Of a stretch of 64,000 bases of DNA, positions 27,142 through 35,954 are shown piece by piece (the stretch's first letter is position 1; the number at the start of each line of letters is the position of its first letter). The notes under the pieces are model-generated. The model searched no databases. It was not told where the DNA came from and worked only from the letters and a program-made list of their open reading frames with translations. The stretch is from Paraburkholderia phosphatilytica. GTDB taxonomy: Bacteria; Pseudomonadota; Gammaproteobacteria; Burkholderiales; Burkholderiaceae. The stretch spans positions 1-64,000 of the forward strand of contig NZ_QQOA01000014.1 in assembly GCF_003443895.1 (NCBI RefSeq), read 5' to 3'. The position numbers were made by a program, and so were the translations under genes.

Positions 27142-28179
27142 ATGCCTGACGAATCCATCCAAGCTGTGCTGAAAGCGCACCCCGCTGTACGCGCGGACTG
27201 GCTCGCCACATACTCCGAAGAAGTCATCGCGCCTGAACTTGAGGTCGTCGATCCTCATCATCACCTCTGGAATCATCCGGGGGATCGATACCTCTATGAC
27301 CAGGCCGTGGAAGACTTTTCGTCTGGTCACAAAGTCACCGCGACGGTTCATGTACAGTGCCGGTCGATGTATCGGGAGCATGGCCCCGAAGTTCTGAAGC
27401 CCGTTGGCGAGACAGAGTTTGTGCGCAGAATCGCCGCGCGGACCGCGCAAACGGATCAGCCTATCCAGATTTGTGCGGGCATCGTAGGCACCGTCGATCT
27501 GCTACTCGGCCAGGCTGTACAGCCGGCACTCGAAGCCCACGTCGAAGCCGGCGAAGGACAGTTTCGCGGCATTCGACCTACCGTCGTCTGGCATGAGAAC
27601 CGGGAGATACTTCCGGTAAGCGCCCCCGCCGGGGTTTTACAGTCGAATCAGGCGCACGCCGCCGCGACCTGTATCCGGAAGATGGGAATGACGCTTGACC
27701 TGTGGGCGTTTTTTACCCAACTGGGCGAGGTCGCGCAGTTCTGTGAAGCGCATCCGGATCTGACCGTCATAATTAATCATACCGGTGGTCCACTAGGTAT
27801 TGGTCCATATCGGGGCAGGCGTGACGAGGTTTTTTCCGAATGGCGTGACAGAATTCAGGATCTATCGGAACTGCCGAACACGGTGATGAAACTCGGTGGC
27901 CTCGCCATGCGGTACGCAGGCTTTGTGTTCAACGAACGGACCTCGCCCCCTTCTTCCGATGAACTGGTCGCCGCCTGGAAGCCCTACATGCGTCTATGCA
28001 TCGATCTTTTTGGTCCGAAGCGTTGCATGTTTGAAAGCAACTTTCCTGTCGACAAGGCGATGTGCAGTTACAGGGCTCTTTGGAATGCGTACAAGAAAAT
28101 GACTTCGGATCTAACGCCGGTGGAACGTCAGGATCTATTCTCCGCGACGGCAGCCCGGGTTTATCGCATCGCGGTGTGA
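27142..28179 (+). CDS. Amidohydrolase-family protein (2-pyrone-dicarboxylate lactonase-like)
   Basis: A 345-residue Amidohydro_2 TIM barrel. VVDPHHHLWNHPGDRY gives the N-terminal metal or substrate histidines, NHTGGPLG a barrel histidine, and CMFESNFPVD the late acidic residue. The family includes lactonases acting on 2-pyrones, L-rhamnono- or fucono-lactone and 4-sulfomuconolactone. It is a clear paralogue of the product at 35955-37046: both share the HHH block, the SSGH block, PVGE and the FESNFPVDK block. I use ATG 27142. The ribosome-binding site is weak. Confidence 0.88.
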   Translation: MPDESIQAVLKAHPAVRADWLATYSEEVIAPELEVVDPHHHLWNHPGDRYLYDQAVEDFSSGHKVTATVHVQCRSMYREHGPEVLKPVGETEFVRRIAARTAQTDQPIQICAGIVGTVDLLLGQAVQPALEAHVEAGEGQFRGIRPTVVWHENREILPVSAPAGVLQSNQAHAAATCIRKMGMTLDLWAFFTQLGEVAQFCEAHPDLTVIINHTGGPLGIGPYRGRRDEVFSEWRDRIQDLSELPNTVMKLGGLAMRYAGFVFNERTSPPSSDELVAAWKPYMRLCIDLFGPKRCMFESNFPVDKAMCSYRALWNAYKKMTSDLTPVERQDLFSATAARVYRIAV

Positions 28180-28202
28180 ACGTCAAAACCTTTCGAGTCA
28201 GA

Positions 28203-28525
28203 TTCGACCGACGTACGCTTATCGCCAAACTATTCAACTGGTCTCGCGTGATCGCCGACTCCTCCTCAATCGGTGCTGTGGGCGCACGTCAAAAACGGGA
28301 TCGAGTCCCACAGACCGCGCGCGGCACGGCTCAACGCGCCACCTTATCACCGACGCGTACGGCATCCCGCTCGTGGTGATACCGACCGGCGCCAAACTCG
28401 ACGACCTCACTCAGCTTCAGGCGCTGGTAGACGCCATCTTGCCCATCGGCGGTAAGCCTGGCAGACCGCTATCGAAGCCTCGGGTCGTTCAGGGCGACAG
28501 CGGCCACGGTCACGACAAGCATTGA
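28203..28525 (+). mobile_element. IS5-family transposase remnant
   Basis: Two frames together give the middle of an IS5-type DDE transposase. The first reads TLIAKLFNWSRVIADSSSIG, equivalent to the conserved block with the first Asp. After a frameshift near 28290 the second reads KTGSSPTDRARHGSTRHLIT, then DAYGIPLVVIPTGAKLDDLT and PRVVQGDSGHGHDKH before a TGA at 28525. Both ends of the transposase and any inverted repeats are missing, so it is dead. Confidence 0.75.
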
Positions 28526-28583
28526 CGTCCGTTGCATGCTGCAGGCATGGCTACAGAAATTGCTATCCGTCGGCGTTCGTCAT

Positions 28584-28922
28584 CTACCGATCAAGCGCCA
28601 TAACTGAACCGATGGTCGTAGCTGCATCGAATCGCCCTGCTTCGATCTCCTCCGCAAGTAAGAGCAAACGTCCCAACTCTCCGCCGCGCGCGATGATTGC
28701 CTCTTGAATGGACGGGCTTATGGGCAATGCACCGATGAACTCCTCCGGACCTGTCCCGTTCGGAATGTGCGCCAATGATAGAAGCCCGGCAAGCCACGCA
28801 CTCTGTGAGAACTCTGGATCTCTTGAACGGTACTCTTTCGCGGCACACTCCATAAACGTCGATCGCCGCTCGATCATACTAAGCAAGGGGTCGATACCTG
28901 ACAGTCGTTCTTCAAAGCGCAA
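28584..28922 (-). pseudogene. C-terminal fragment of an EAL/HDOD-type signalling protein
   Basis: The 112-residue frame matches the tail of YuxH-like proteins, which combine a c-di-GMP EAL domain with an HDOD domain: FMECAAKEYRSRD, then WLAGLLSLAHI, EEFIGALPISPSIQEAI and GELGRLLLLAEEIEAGRFDA. The EAL part and most of HDOD are absent, and the frame starts only at a TTG. I read it as a truncated, non-functional leftover. Confidence 0.6.
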
Positions 28923-28942
28923 GGCACAATTACACCGACTAG

Positions 28943-29293
28943 CTGAAGTCTATCCCCTCGGATGTCACACCAGGGCGAATCAAGCGCGCAATCGATTTTA
29001 TGTATGCCAATGCTGGTCAGCCTTTGCGTCTATCACAAATAGCTGAGTCGGCCGCGCTAAGCGTGCGCGGACTTCAGGCGGGCTTCATGCGTCACAGAGG
29101 CATGAAGCCAATGAACGTTTTGCGCAAGGTCCGACTGGAGCGGGTTCGAGAGGACCTACTGAACGATGCCATCCTCGGCAGCTGCGAACAAATCGTAGCT
29201 CGTTGGGGGTTCACAAACTTTCACAGGTTTTCCCAGACCTACATAAGTGCATTTGGAGAATCCCCTCGTGAGACATTTCGGAAGGCGCGCTGA
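28943..29293 (+). pseudogene. AraC-family regulator, C-terminal DNA-binding fragment
   Basis: After an in-frame TAG at 28940 the frame reads KRAIDFMYANAGQPLRLSQI, then AALSVRGLQAGFMRHRGMKP and WGFTNFHRFSQTYISAFGES: both helix-turn-helix motifs of an AraC/XylS regulator of the aromatic-sensor type. The N-terminal effector domain is missing. A 97-residue protein could start at ATG 29000, but I see no ribosome-binding site. Probably a remnant. Confidence 0.72.
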
Positions 29294-29948
29294 TAGCACG
29301 CGACTCTGAATCCAGGCGCGTTTGAAGATTGGGAGCGTGCGAAACTGCACTGCCAAAGGCATGATCGCGATAGTCTCAGAAGGCGTGAACTGGGTAGGAA
29401 CTTCCATAAGAAAGGTAGAGGCATCCGAACCGGACCGGGTTGTGTGGAGATGTCAGAAACGTCGAACCTGCTTTCACGTGATCGCCCACAACAAATTCCT
29501 CGCGCCTGCATCGACTGAACCGTTAGCCCTAGTCGCCATTGACCGTGGATTGACGTAGCTCAAGCCGCTTGCACAATGGAGAGGCGGCGGCCGGATAGCC
29601 GCAGAATGAGCAATCCGGATATTGCCACCCGGCCCTCGAGTAGACGCTTGCTCGCGACCAAATGCAACGTTCGTCGTCGACTCCGGGCGGACGTTCCGAC
29701 GCGACGCGCCCGATGCTGGTAGCAACACGGCTCGCAGCCGTCGAAACGCGAGGCGCGCACGAACAAGGGAGCATACCGAAGTCAATCCCCGTCGCGACAC
29801 ATGTTCTACGCTAGGCGAAACGTCGCACCGGTCAACCCTCGCCCACTCGCGACTGCGTGTATGCCCAGGCGCAGCGGACCGAGCCAATGACTTGACCCAA
29901 TAGCAGGCCGTATCTCCGACTGCATACGCCGGACACTGGCCGCAAGCC
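29294..29948. other. Non-coding stretch with no recognised gene
   Basis: About 655 nt between the AraC fragment and the ALDH stop. Frames of 60-90 codons occur on both strands (for example 29322-29558 and 29622-29903), but their translations are arginine- and serine-rich and unlike any family I know. No hairpin terminator or operator copy was found. It looks like further decayed sequence. Confidence 0.5.
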
Positions 29949-31379
29949 TTACGACAGCACGCCTGCAAAGCCAAGCATCGCTTTGACCTCGAGGTACTCC
30001 TCCAGACCGAAAACCCCCATTTCGCGACCGTTACCTGACTGCTTGTAGCCACCCATCGGAGCGACGTTATTGGACGGCGCTCCGTTAAGGAAAATCCGGC
30101 CCGCCTGCATGCGCTCTGCGACTTCACGTGCAAGTTCCCAATTCGAGGAGAAAATGTAGCCTCCGAGCCCATACCGCGTGCCGTTAGCGATTTCGACGGC
30201 CTCGTCAACATCCCGATATGAAATGACCGAAAGCACCGGCCCGAAAATCTCTTCCTGTGCGATTGTCATGTCCGGTTTGACCGACGAAAACACTGTGGGT
30301 CGGATGAAGAAGCCTCTTGTGATCCCTTCCGGCCGGCCGGGGCCACCTGTTACCACTGCCGCGCCCTCTTCGATCCCCCTCTCGATAAATCGCTGCACTC
30401 GCGCGAACTGGGCACTGTTGACGACAGGGCCCATGGTAGTCGCGGAATCGAGCGGATCGCCTACTCGCACTTGCGCGGCTTCTTTTCTGATCAGGTCGGT
30501 CAGCGTATCGACCTGACGTTCGGACACGAGCATGCGCGTCGGAGAATGGCAGGACTGCCCCGTATTCGAAAAGCCCCGGGAGACATTGAACCGCGCAGCA
30601 GCGACAAGATCCGCGTCAGGCAGAATGATGTTGGCAGACTTCCCACCCAGTTCCTGGCATACCCGCTTCACGGTGCCGGCCGCAGCCTGAGCCACCATCA
30701 CACCGGCGCGCGTGGACCCGGTGAACGAAACCATATCGATGCCGGGATGGCTGGAGATCGCCTCGCCAACGGTCGGGCCATCACCATTCACCAGATTGAA
30801 CACTCCCGGCGGAACTCCCGCCGAGTCGAGCGCCTCCGCCAAGACGACAGCGCTGAGGGGGGTGAATTCGCTCGGCTTCGCGACGACGGTACAACCCGCT
30901 GCGAATGCCGATGCCAGTTTCTGGCACAGCAGCTGCAAAGGCCAGTTCCACGCGGAGATAAGGCCACAGACACCGATCGGCTCGCGGCGAACCACGTTGT
31001 CGCCGAGCATGTGCTCGAAAGAGTAGTCACGCAGCGTCACAATTGCCTGGCGGAAGGCCTGTACTGCCGTGCCGGTCTGTCCCTTCAGACTGCTGGGCGC
31101 ACCCATCTCCTCGGTTACCGCATCCATCAGGTCCGATTCGCGCTTCAGCATCGACTCGACGACGTTGCCAAGCAGTTCCATCCGCCATTCCTTCTTCGAC
31201 TGGGAGAAGGATGAGAATGCTCGTCGGGCTGCAGCGACCGCCAGGTCGACATCCTCGGCGCTTCCGAGCGTAACGTGTCCGTACACGTCTTCAGTTGCGG
31301 GGTTGATCAGTTCGAAGAGGCCCGTACCTGCAGGCTCCGTCCATTTCCCATCGATATAAAACCGGTCAAGCTTTTTCAT
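29949..31379 (-). CDS. NAD(P)-dependent aldehyde dehydrogenase
   Basis: A 476-residue ALDH with Glu243 in CQELGGKSAN, Cys277 in TGQSCHSPTR, and the cofactor region ISAWNWPLQ and VSFTGSTRAGV. Its ATG overlaps the stop of the tandem dehydrogenase gene (ATGA at 31376-31379), so the two are translationally coupled. A hydroxyacid dehydrogenase followed by an ALDH suggests successive oxidation of an alcohol to a semialdehyde and then an acid or CoA ester. It is last in a four-gene run that starts at 35601. Confidence 0.93.
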   Translation of the reverse strand: MKKLDRFYIDGKWTEPAGTGLFELINPATEDVYGHVTLGSAEDVDLAVAAARRAFSSFSQSKKEWRMELLGNVVESMLKRESDLMDAVTEEMGAPSSLKGQTGTAVQAFRQAIVTLRDYSFEHMLGDNVVRREPIGVCGLISAWNWPLQLLCQKLASAFAAGCTVVAKPSEFTPLSAVVLAEALDSAGVPPGVFNLVNGDGPTVGEAISSHPGIDMVSFTGSTRAGVMVAQAAAGTVKRVCQELGGKSANIILPDADLVAAARFNVSRGFSNTGQSCHSPTRMLVSERQVDTLTDLIRKEAAQVRVGDPLDSATTMGPVVNSAQFARVQRFIERGIEEGAAVVTGGPGRPEGITRGFFIRPTVFSSVKPDMTIAQEEIFGPVLSVISYRDVDEAVEIANGTRYGLGGYIFSSNWELAREVAERMQAGRIFLNGAPSNNVAPMGGYKQSGNGREMGVFGLEEYLEVKAMLGFAGVLS

Positions 31380-33127
31380 GATTTCTCGATTCCCTGAAAA
31401 GAGTCGATTCCATAGAGGCGGCCGACTTCATCGATCTGTGCCGCCTGTCCCAACATTCTTGATCCGGCCTCTAGCACCGTCCTTGCCAGATTGAGCAGGG
31501 GTAAAGGCGCCCCGGCCGCACATCCCATGCGACCGATCAGTTGCTGATCTTTAACGACCGTCCTCAGACTCGCGTCGGCCGTAGGAGAGCCCGTCATGAT
31601 TGAGCGCAGGATCCGGTCGAGCGCACCCGAAGCGCTCGCCCCTGTCGACAGGGCAGCGCGCAACGTGTCGATCCGCAAGCCGGAAGCTGCTGCTACGGAC
31701 AACATCTCATAGACGATCAGCCGGTTGCCCGCACCAAGCGAATTTTTGACCAGCTTGATCGCCTGCCCGGAACCCGGCTCTCCGAAATACACGACCTCCC
31801 CCCCCATCGCTTCGAGTATCGGCCTCACACGGGAGAACGCCGACTTCTGTCCACCGCACATCGTGACGAGACTACCGTTGCGGGCTCCGTCGGGCCCGCC
31901 TGTCACGGGCGCGTCGATCATCGCCACCCCTGCAACCGCCAGTCGCTCACCGAAGCGAATGGATTCGGCCGGGTTGCACGTCGTCTGGTCGATCACGATC
32001 GTTCCGTGGCGCAGGCCTGTATACATCCCGCCGACACCAAAGAGGATCTGTTCAACCTCTTTCGCGCTGGGAACGCAAAGAAAGATCAGGTCACATACCG
32101 CAGCGAGTGAAGCGACGTCCGCAGCAGCACGTGCACCTTCCCTCTTCAGATGCGCGACCTTCGCAGGATCAGGATCGTAAACGTGGAGCTCCCGGGCAAC
32201 CCGCAGGGCTTGCATTGCCAGAGCACTGCCCATTGCCCCCAACCCGACGTAGCCGATAATCGGCGAAGGCGGGGCATCGGCTTCCGCAGACTCATCTTCC
32301 TTACTGGTTACCAGTTTGTCTCTTCGCAGTCCTATGAGCCTTTCATAGCCGGCGAACGGATCTGCCGCATCCTGCCCGTCGTTGACGCCATTGACCGGTT
32401 CGAGGCTTAACAGAGCCAGAGCGGCGGAAGTCAGGGGAAGCGGCAGGCTCAGTGCCATTCCCACATTGACGAGGTTTCCCAGCATCCTCGTGACCGGCCC
32501 CGACTCTCCGGTCTCATCGCGATCCCCATGAAGCAGGCCATCAAAGAATATCTCCGCCTGCCGGCTGCGCCCGCTGCTCCGACCAATCACCGACGCGGCC
32601 AGGTCGACGGGTAAGCCAGCACGCGCGCCAAGGTCGGCCGCTTCAATGGCCATCATCCGGCCGAGCGCACAGGTTGCAAGCCGGATCAGTGCGACCAGCC
32701 GGGCGTCCTCCGCACGGGAGCCGCAATAAACTGGGTCCAACGACATCAGCGCGAAGATCGACGCGGCCGTTTCACTCGCCACGGCGTCACCGGACAGAAA
32801 AACACGTCCCCCGGGCTTTTCATCGAGCGCCAATGCGGCCGATACGACCGGTCCATTCACCGTCGTCGCGAGACAGGGAGCTGCTTCGCGCGACTGCTCG
32901 TCTACCAGCACCACGATTACGGCGTTCGATGCTGGCTTCCGGGCGGTGAGAACCTGCCTACTGAGCTTCGGACTCACGTCGGAGGCGATCAGGACGCATG
33001 TTAAATCGAGGGTCGCTAACCTGATGCCCTGCTCCTCGCCCGCGCTCACCCACGTCAAGGCATCGAGTTTGCGCAAAGCAGTCAACCATTTCCCAGATGG
33101 TTTTCCGACACATACGACCGATCGCAT
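31376..33127 (-). CDS. Tandem beta-hydroxyacid dehydrogenase, degenerate-then-active order
   Basis: A 583-residue protein, about twice the family length. Residues 288-583 form a complete 3-hydroxyisobutyrate dehydrogenase-like unit: GLGAMG (295-300), DAPVTGGPDG (405-414) and catalytic Lys458 with Asn462 in KLVKN. Residues 1-280 have the same helical C-domain pattern (RLVALIRLATCALGRMMAIE, then AADLGARAGLPVD) but no glycine-rich motif, and the catalytic Lys is missing. I read it as a fused, catalytically dead copy that may help dimerise or regulate. The product at 37115-38962 has the opposite order. Confidence 0.85.
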   Translation of the reverse strand: MRSVVCVGKPSGKWLTALRKLDALTWVSAGEEQGIRLATLDLTCVLIASDVSPKLSRQVLTARKPASNAVIVVLVDEQSREAAPCLATTVNGPVVSAALALDEKPGGRVFLSGDAVASETAASIFALMSLDPVYCGSRAEDARLVALIRLATCALGRMMAIEAADLGARAGLPVDLAASVIGRSSGRSRQAEIFFDGLLHGDRDETGESGPVTRMLGNLVNVGMALSLPLPLTSAALALLSLEPVNGVNDGQDAADPFAGYERLIGLRRDKLVTSKEDESAEADAPPSPIIGYVGLGAMGSALAMQALRVARELHVYDPDPAKVAHLKREGARAAADVASLAAVCDLIFLCVPSAKEVEQILFGVGGMYTGLRHGTIVIDQTTCNPAESIRFGERLAVAGVAMIDAPVTGGPDGARNGSLVTMCGGQKSAFSRVRPILEAMGGEVVYFGEPGSGQAIKLVKNSLGAGNRLIVYEMLSVAAASGLRIDTLRAALSTGASASGALDRILRSIMTGSPTADASLRTVVKDQQLIGRMGCAAGAPLPLLNLARTVLEAGSRMLGQAAQIDEVGRLYGIDSFQGIEKS

Positions 33128-33150
33128 CTTTGCTCCTCAGCTTTACGCGA

Positions 33151-34125
33151 CTACTGCCTGGGAATTCCCATCGTCTTGATCATGTCCTGATTGTCGGTCA
33201 GATCTTTCTTCAGGAACGCAGCGGAGTCTGCAGTAGTCTTGTAGAACGGTTCGGTTCCCTGGGCTTGCAGTTTCGCTTTCAATGCGGGATCGCTGAGCAC
33301 CTTCGACATCGCGTCGTTCAGCTTCTTGATGACGTCTGGGGGCGTTCCTGCGGGTGCGAACAGCCCGAGCCAGTAGTAATAGGTGAAGCCGGGCAAACCT
33401 TGCTGGGCCGTCGTGGGAACGTCTGCGAGCACGGGCAGGCGCGAGTCGCTGGTGACGGCGAGTGCCTTGAGGAGTCCTCCATGAATACCCGCCGCGCTGC
33501 TGCCATAAGCGTCGATCATAAAGCTTACCCGTCCTGCTATCACATCAGGCATGGCCGCGCCGTTGCCTTTGTAGGGGACATGCTGCATCTGAAGATTCGC
33601 CTGCTTGAGCATCATCGCAGCAGCGATATGCGTCGTCGTTCCGATGCCGGCCGAACCAAAGCTGATCTGTCCGGGATGCGCCTTCGCGTCGGCGACGAGA
33701 TCGCTGAAGCTCTTGTAGTTCGACTTTGCACCGGCGACGACGAGGGCCGGCGAGCGAGCGAAGGTTCCTACGAAAGCAAAGTCTTTCAGAGCGTCGTATC
33801 CCGGCTCCTTGTTAACCGCTTCTTGGATGGAAAGGGTGCTTCCGGTAGACATCAGGGTGTATCCGTCCGCCGGCTGCTCCTTCGTATATCGAATACCCAC
33901 CAACCCCCCCGCCCCAGTCCGGTTGTCGACGAGTACGGACTGGCCAAGCACCTCACCGAGTTTTTGTGCAACGACACGGGTCGTCACGTCGCCCCACCCG
34001 CCAGCCGACACGGGGACGATGATTCTTATCGTTCGGGATGGAAATTCGGCCGATGAAGCAATGCCCGAAAAAGCGCCGGTCGCAGCGACGAGCATCCCGA
34101 CTGCAATCCTGTTCAGTGTTTTCAC
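33151..34125 (-). CDS. Bug/TctC-family tripartite tricarboxylate receptor
   Basis: A periplasmic solute receptor of about 324 residues. The GTG at 34125 has GAGGAG 6 nt upstream, whereas the ATG at 34131 touches it, so I prefer GTG. The signal peptide (TLNRIAVGMLVAATGAFSGI, then ASSA) precedes EFPSRTIRIIVPVSAGGWGD, the Bug first strand and loop. GSAGIGTTTHIAA is the carboxylate-clamp region. Bug proteins bind carboxylates and feed TctAB permeases. No tctAB gene is adjacent; the nearest pair is at 48010-50054. Confidence 0.92.
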   Translation of the reverse strand: MKTLNRIAVGMLVAATGAFSGIASSAEFPSRTIRIIVPVSAGGWGDVTTRVVAQKLGEVLGQSVLVDNRTGAGGLVGIRYTKEQPADGYTLMSTGSTLSIQEAVNKEPGYDALKDFAFVGTFARSPALVVAGAKSNYKSFSDLVADAKAHPGQISFGSAGIGTTTHIAAAMMLKQANLQMQHVPYKGNGAAMPDVIAGRVSFMIDAYGSSAAGIHGGLLKALAVTSDSRLPVLADVPTTAQQGLPGFTYYYWLGLFAPAGTPPDVIKKLNDAMSKVLSDPALKAKLQAQGTEPFYKTTADSAAFLKKDLTDNQDMIKTMGIPRQ

Positions 34126-34224
34126 TTGCATCTCCTCACTCCAGTTTCGCGCGCGACCGCACTGTATGACGGCTGTGTTGCGCGATGGTTAACTCAATTG
34201 CGCCAACGCGGCGCAAGTCTCCTC

Positions 34225-35601
34225 TCACGACGGCGTATCCGCTTCTATCGTGTCGATCAACTCACTGATGGATGTCAGTGCGTTCAATTCCTGGATCTGA
34301 CTGAAACTCGCGGCCACCTTCCCTGCGCTCACCCCACCGTATGGCATGAGCGCCTCATACTTCTGCCTGACTTCGGCCCAGTGAATACCACGAACCGCCG
34401 CGCCCTTTGGCGCTTGCACGGAAGCCTCGTGGACCGCACCATCGACCGTCGTTATCCGCACGATCGCGCCGCTCTTGAAGTCGATCTTGTTCGGAACGTC
34501 AATGTCGAGCCGCGTGACACGATCGAAGAGCGAGCGGATGCGTGGATCTGCAATCTTTTCAGGAAGCGCATGCTGCCAGCCATACTCGCGGTCAGCCGCG
34601 CCCGCAGCAGCGAAGTAGAAGGGGCTGTGGGCGATACCGATCAGATCGGTCGGGTGTTTCGGCCCGGGAAACGGATAGTCGGGCAGCGTGAATTCGATTT
34701 CCTTGATGTCGGCCACATCGAGATCGCCCTTTTCTGCTGCGATGGCCGCGGCTTCCGCAACCGCATGGAAGGGAGAGCCCCCGGGTACCAGCTTGATGCC
34801 CAGTTCTGCCTGGAGACTCCACTTGCTGCCTAGCTGCCCGACGACGTCCTGTGCGTGGTTGCCCGTGCCAAGCGTATCGAAGAAACCTCTCGGCATCTCG
34901 AAACCAGTCAGATCTGCGGTGTATCCATGCTTCGCAGCTTCGGCAGCCGACACGCCCATCATCGCTGCATTGCCCGCGTGATATTCGCGCGCGAGGCTCG
35001 TAGCTGCGACGGCATGCAGACCGCCCAACGACGTTGCTGCGAGAACCAGCGCATGGGCAGCCTGCTCAGGCTGCAGCCTGAGCAGGCGTGCCGTAGCTGC
35101 AGCCGCAGCAAAGGTCGCGACCACACAACCATGAAAGCCCTTGCGTTGCAGGCCGCCGATCATTGCGGTATTGATGTTTCCCGCGACTTCATATCCCGCG
35201 ACCACCGCCTCCAGCACCTGCTGCCCATTTGCCTTGCAGGCTTCACCCACGGCCATGGCGGCCGCACAGGCTTGTGTACCGCTATGCACAATGTTGCGAA
35301 GGTCACTGTCATCGGACGCAGCCGCATCGCTCATGAGGGCGTTCAGGCGCGCGGCGGCTACGGCTGGCATCCTGTCCCACCCGCCGAACCAGATCGTACT
35401 GACCGGAAATCCGCCGCGCTCCTTTTCGAGCTTCCTGATCAGTTTGCTCGATTGCAGCGTCGATCCCAGCGCTGCACTCGCCAGGGTGCTGGCCACCAGC
35501 ATCTTTCCGTGTTCTGCGACGTCGCTCGGGAAGCTTGCAAGATCCGCATCCGCGATGAAGCGGCCGTAGCGCTGCGCAACTGTTTCAGTGCGATAAGACA
35601 A
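34225..35601 (-). CDS. MmgE/PrpD family protein
   Basis: A 458-residue MmgE/PrpD protein. The helical lid and the core motifs GTQACAAAMAVGEA, GYEVAGNINTAMIGGLQRKGFHG-like (read in blocks) and AVAEAAAIAAEKGD are present. Relatives dehydrate 2-methylcitrate or isomerise itaconate and related acids. The start is TTG 35601, with AGGAG 8 nt upstream. It is first in the run PrpD, Bug, tandem dehydrogenase, ALDH, about 100 nt downstream of a predicted promoter. Confidence 0.9.
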   Translation of the reverse strand: MSYRTETVAQRYGRFIADADLASFPSDVAEHGKMLVASTLASAALGSTLQSSKLIRKLEKERGGFPVSTIWFGGWDRMPAVAAARLNALMSDAAASDDSDLRNIVHSGTQACAAAMAVGEACKANGQQVLEAVVAGYEVAGNINTAMIGGLQRKGFHGCVVATFAAAAATARLLRLQPEQAAHALVLAATSLGGLHAVAATSLAREYHAGNAAMMGVSAAEAAKHGYTADLTGFEMPRGFFDTLGTGNHAQDVVGQLGSKWSLQAELGIKLVPGGSPFHAVAEAAAIAAEKGDLDVADIKEIEFTLPDYPFPGPKHPTDLIGIAHSPFYFAAAGAADREYGWQHALPEKIADPRIRSLFDRVTRLDIDVPNKIDFKSGAIVRITTVDGAVHEASVQAPKGAAVRGIHWAEVRQKYEALMPYGGVSAGKVAASFSQIQELNALTSISELIDTIEADTPS

Positions 35602-35705
35602 ATCCGTCTCCTGTCGATATTTTTACTGGCCCTGCTTGCCGGCTCGGTCAGGACCGCTTTTCCAGATGCGAACCAAAGCTGGCGAAAACGGAACCTGTTC
35701 ATTTG

Positions 35706-35735
35706 ACTTTACGACTGCAACAGGATTCGAGTCAA
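35706..35735 (-). promoter_or_regulatory. Predicted promoter for the PrpD-ALDH run
   Basis: On the minus strand, TTGACT (35735-35730), an 18-nt spacer and TAAAGT (35711-35706). It lies 14 nt downstream of operator copy 3. Confidence 0.55.
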
Positions 35736-35749
35736 CAAAAAAGAAACTC

Positions 35750-35766
35750 ATTCCACTGAATGAAAC
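35750..35766. promoter_or_regulatory. Operator palindrome, copy 3
   Basis: ATTCCACTGAATGAAAC, upstream of the MmgE/PrpD gene. The remaining sequence to 35954 (the end of the next amidohydrolase gene) shows no gene or clear terminator. Confidence 0.75.
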
Positions 35767-35954
35767 TAATAGACATGACGTAACGTTGTGCTTTCTTGCG
35801 AGGAAGGACCGGTTGCGGAGTGAGGCGCGCTCGCCTGAAATTCCAGTGGGCCAGCGGGAGTAGCGCCGATACCGATGGGGCCCGGGGCGGCGCTTCCACC
35901 CGCGAGCCTGCGTTTGCGGTGACCGATGCAGGGAGCGATACAGCGAAGGAACGC

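Noticed and set aside
29622..29903. 93-codon plus-strand frame
   Set aside because: Arginine-rich composition, no ribosome-binding site, no recognisable domain, and it sits in the decayed stretch.
29474..30211. Long minus-strand frame of 245 codons overlapping the ALDH C-terminus
   Set aside because: Most of it lies antisense or out of frame to the ALDH gene or in decayed DNA. The translation has no family features.
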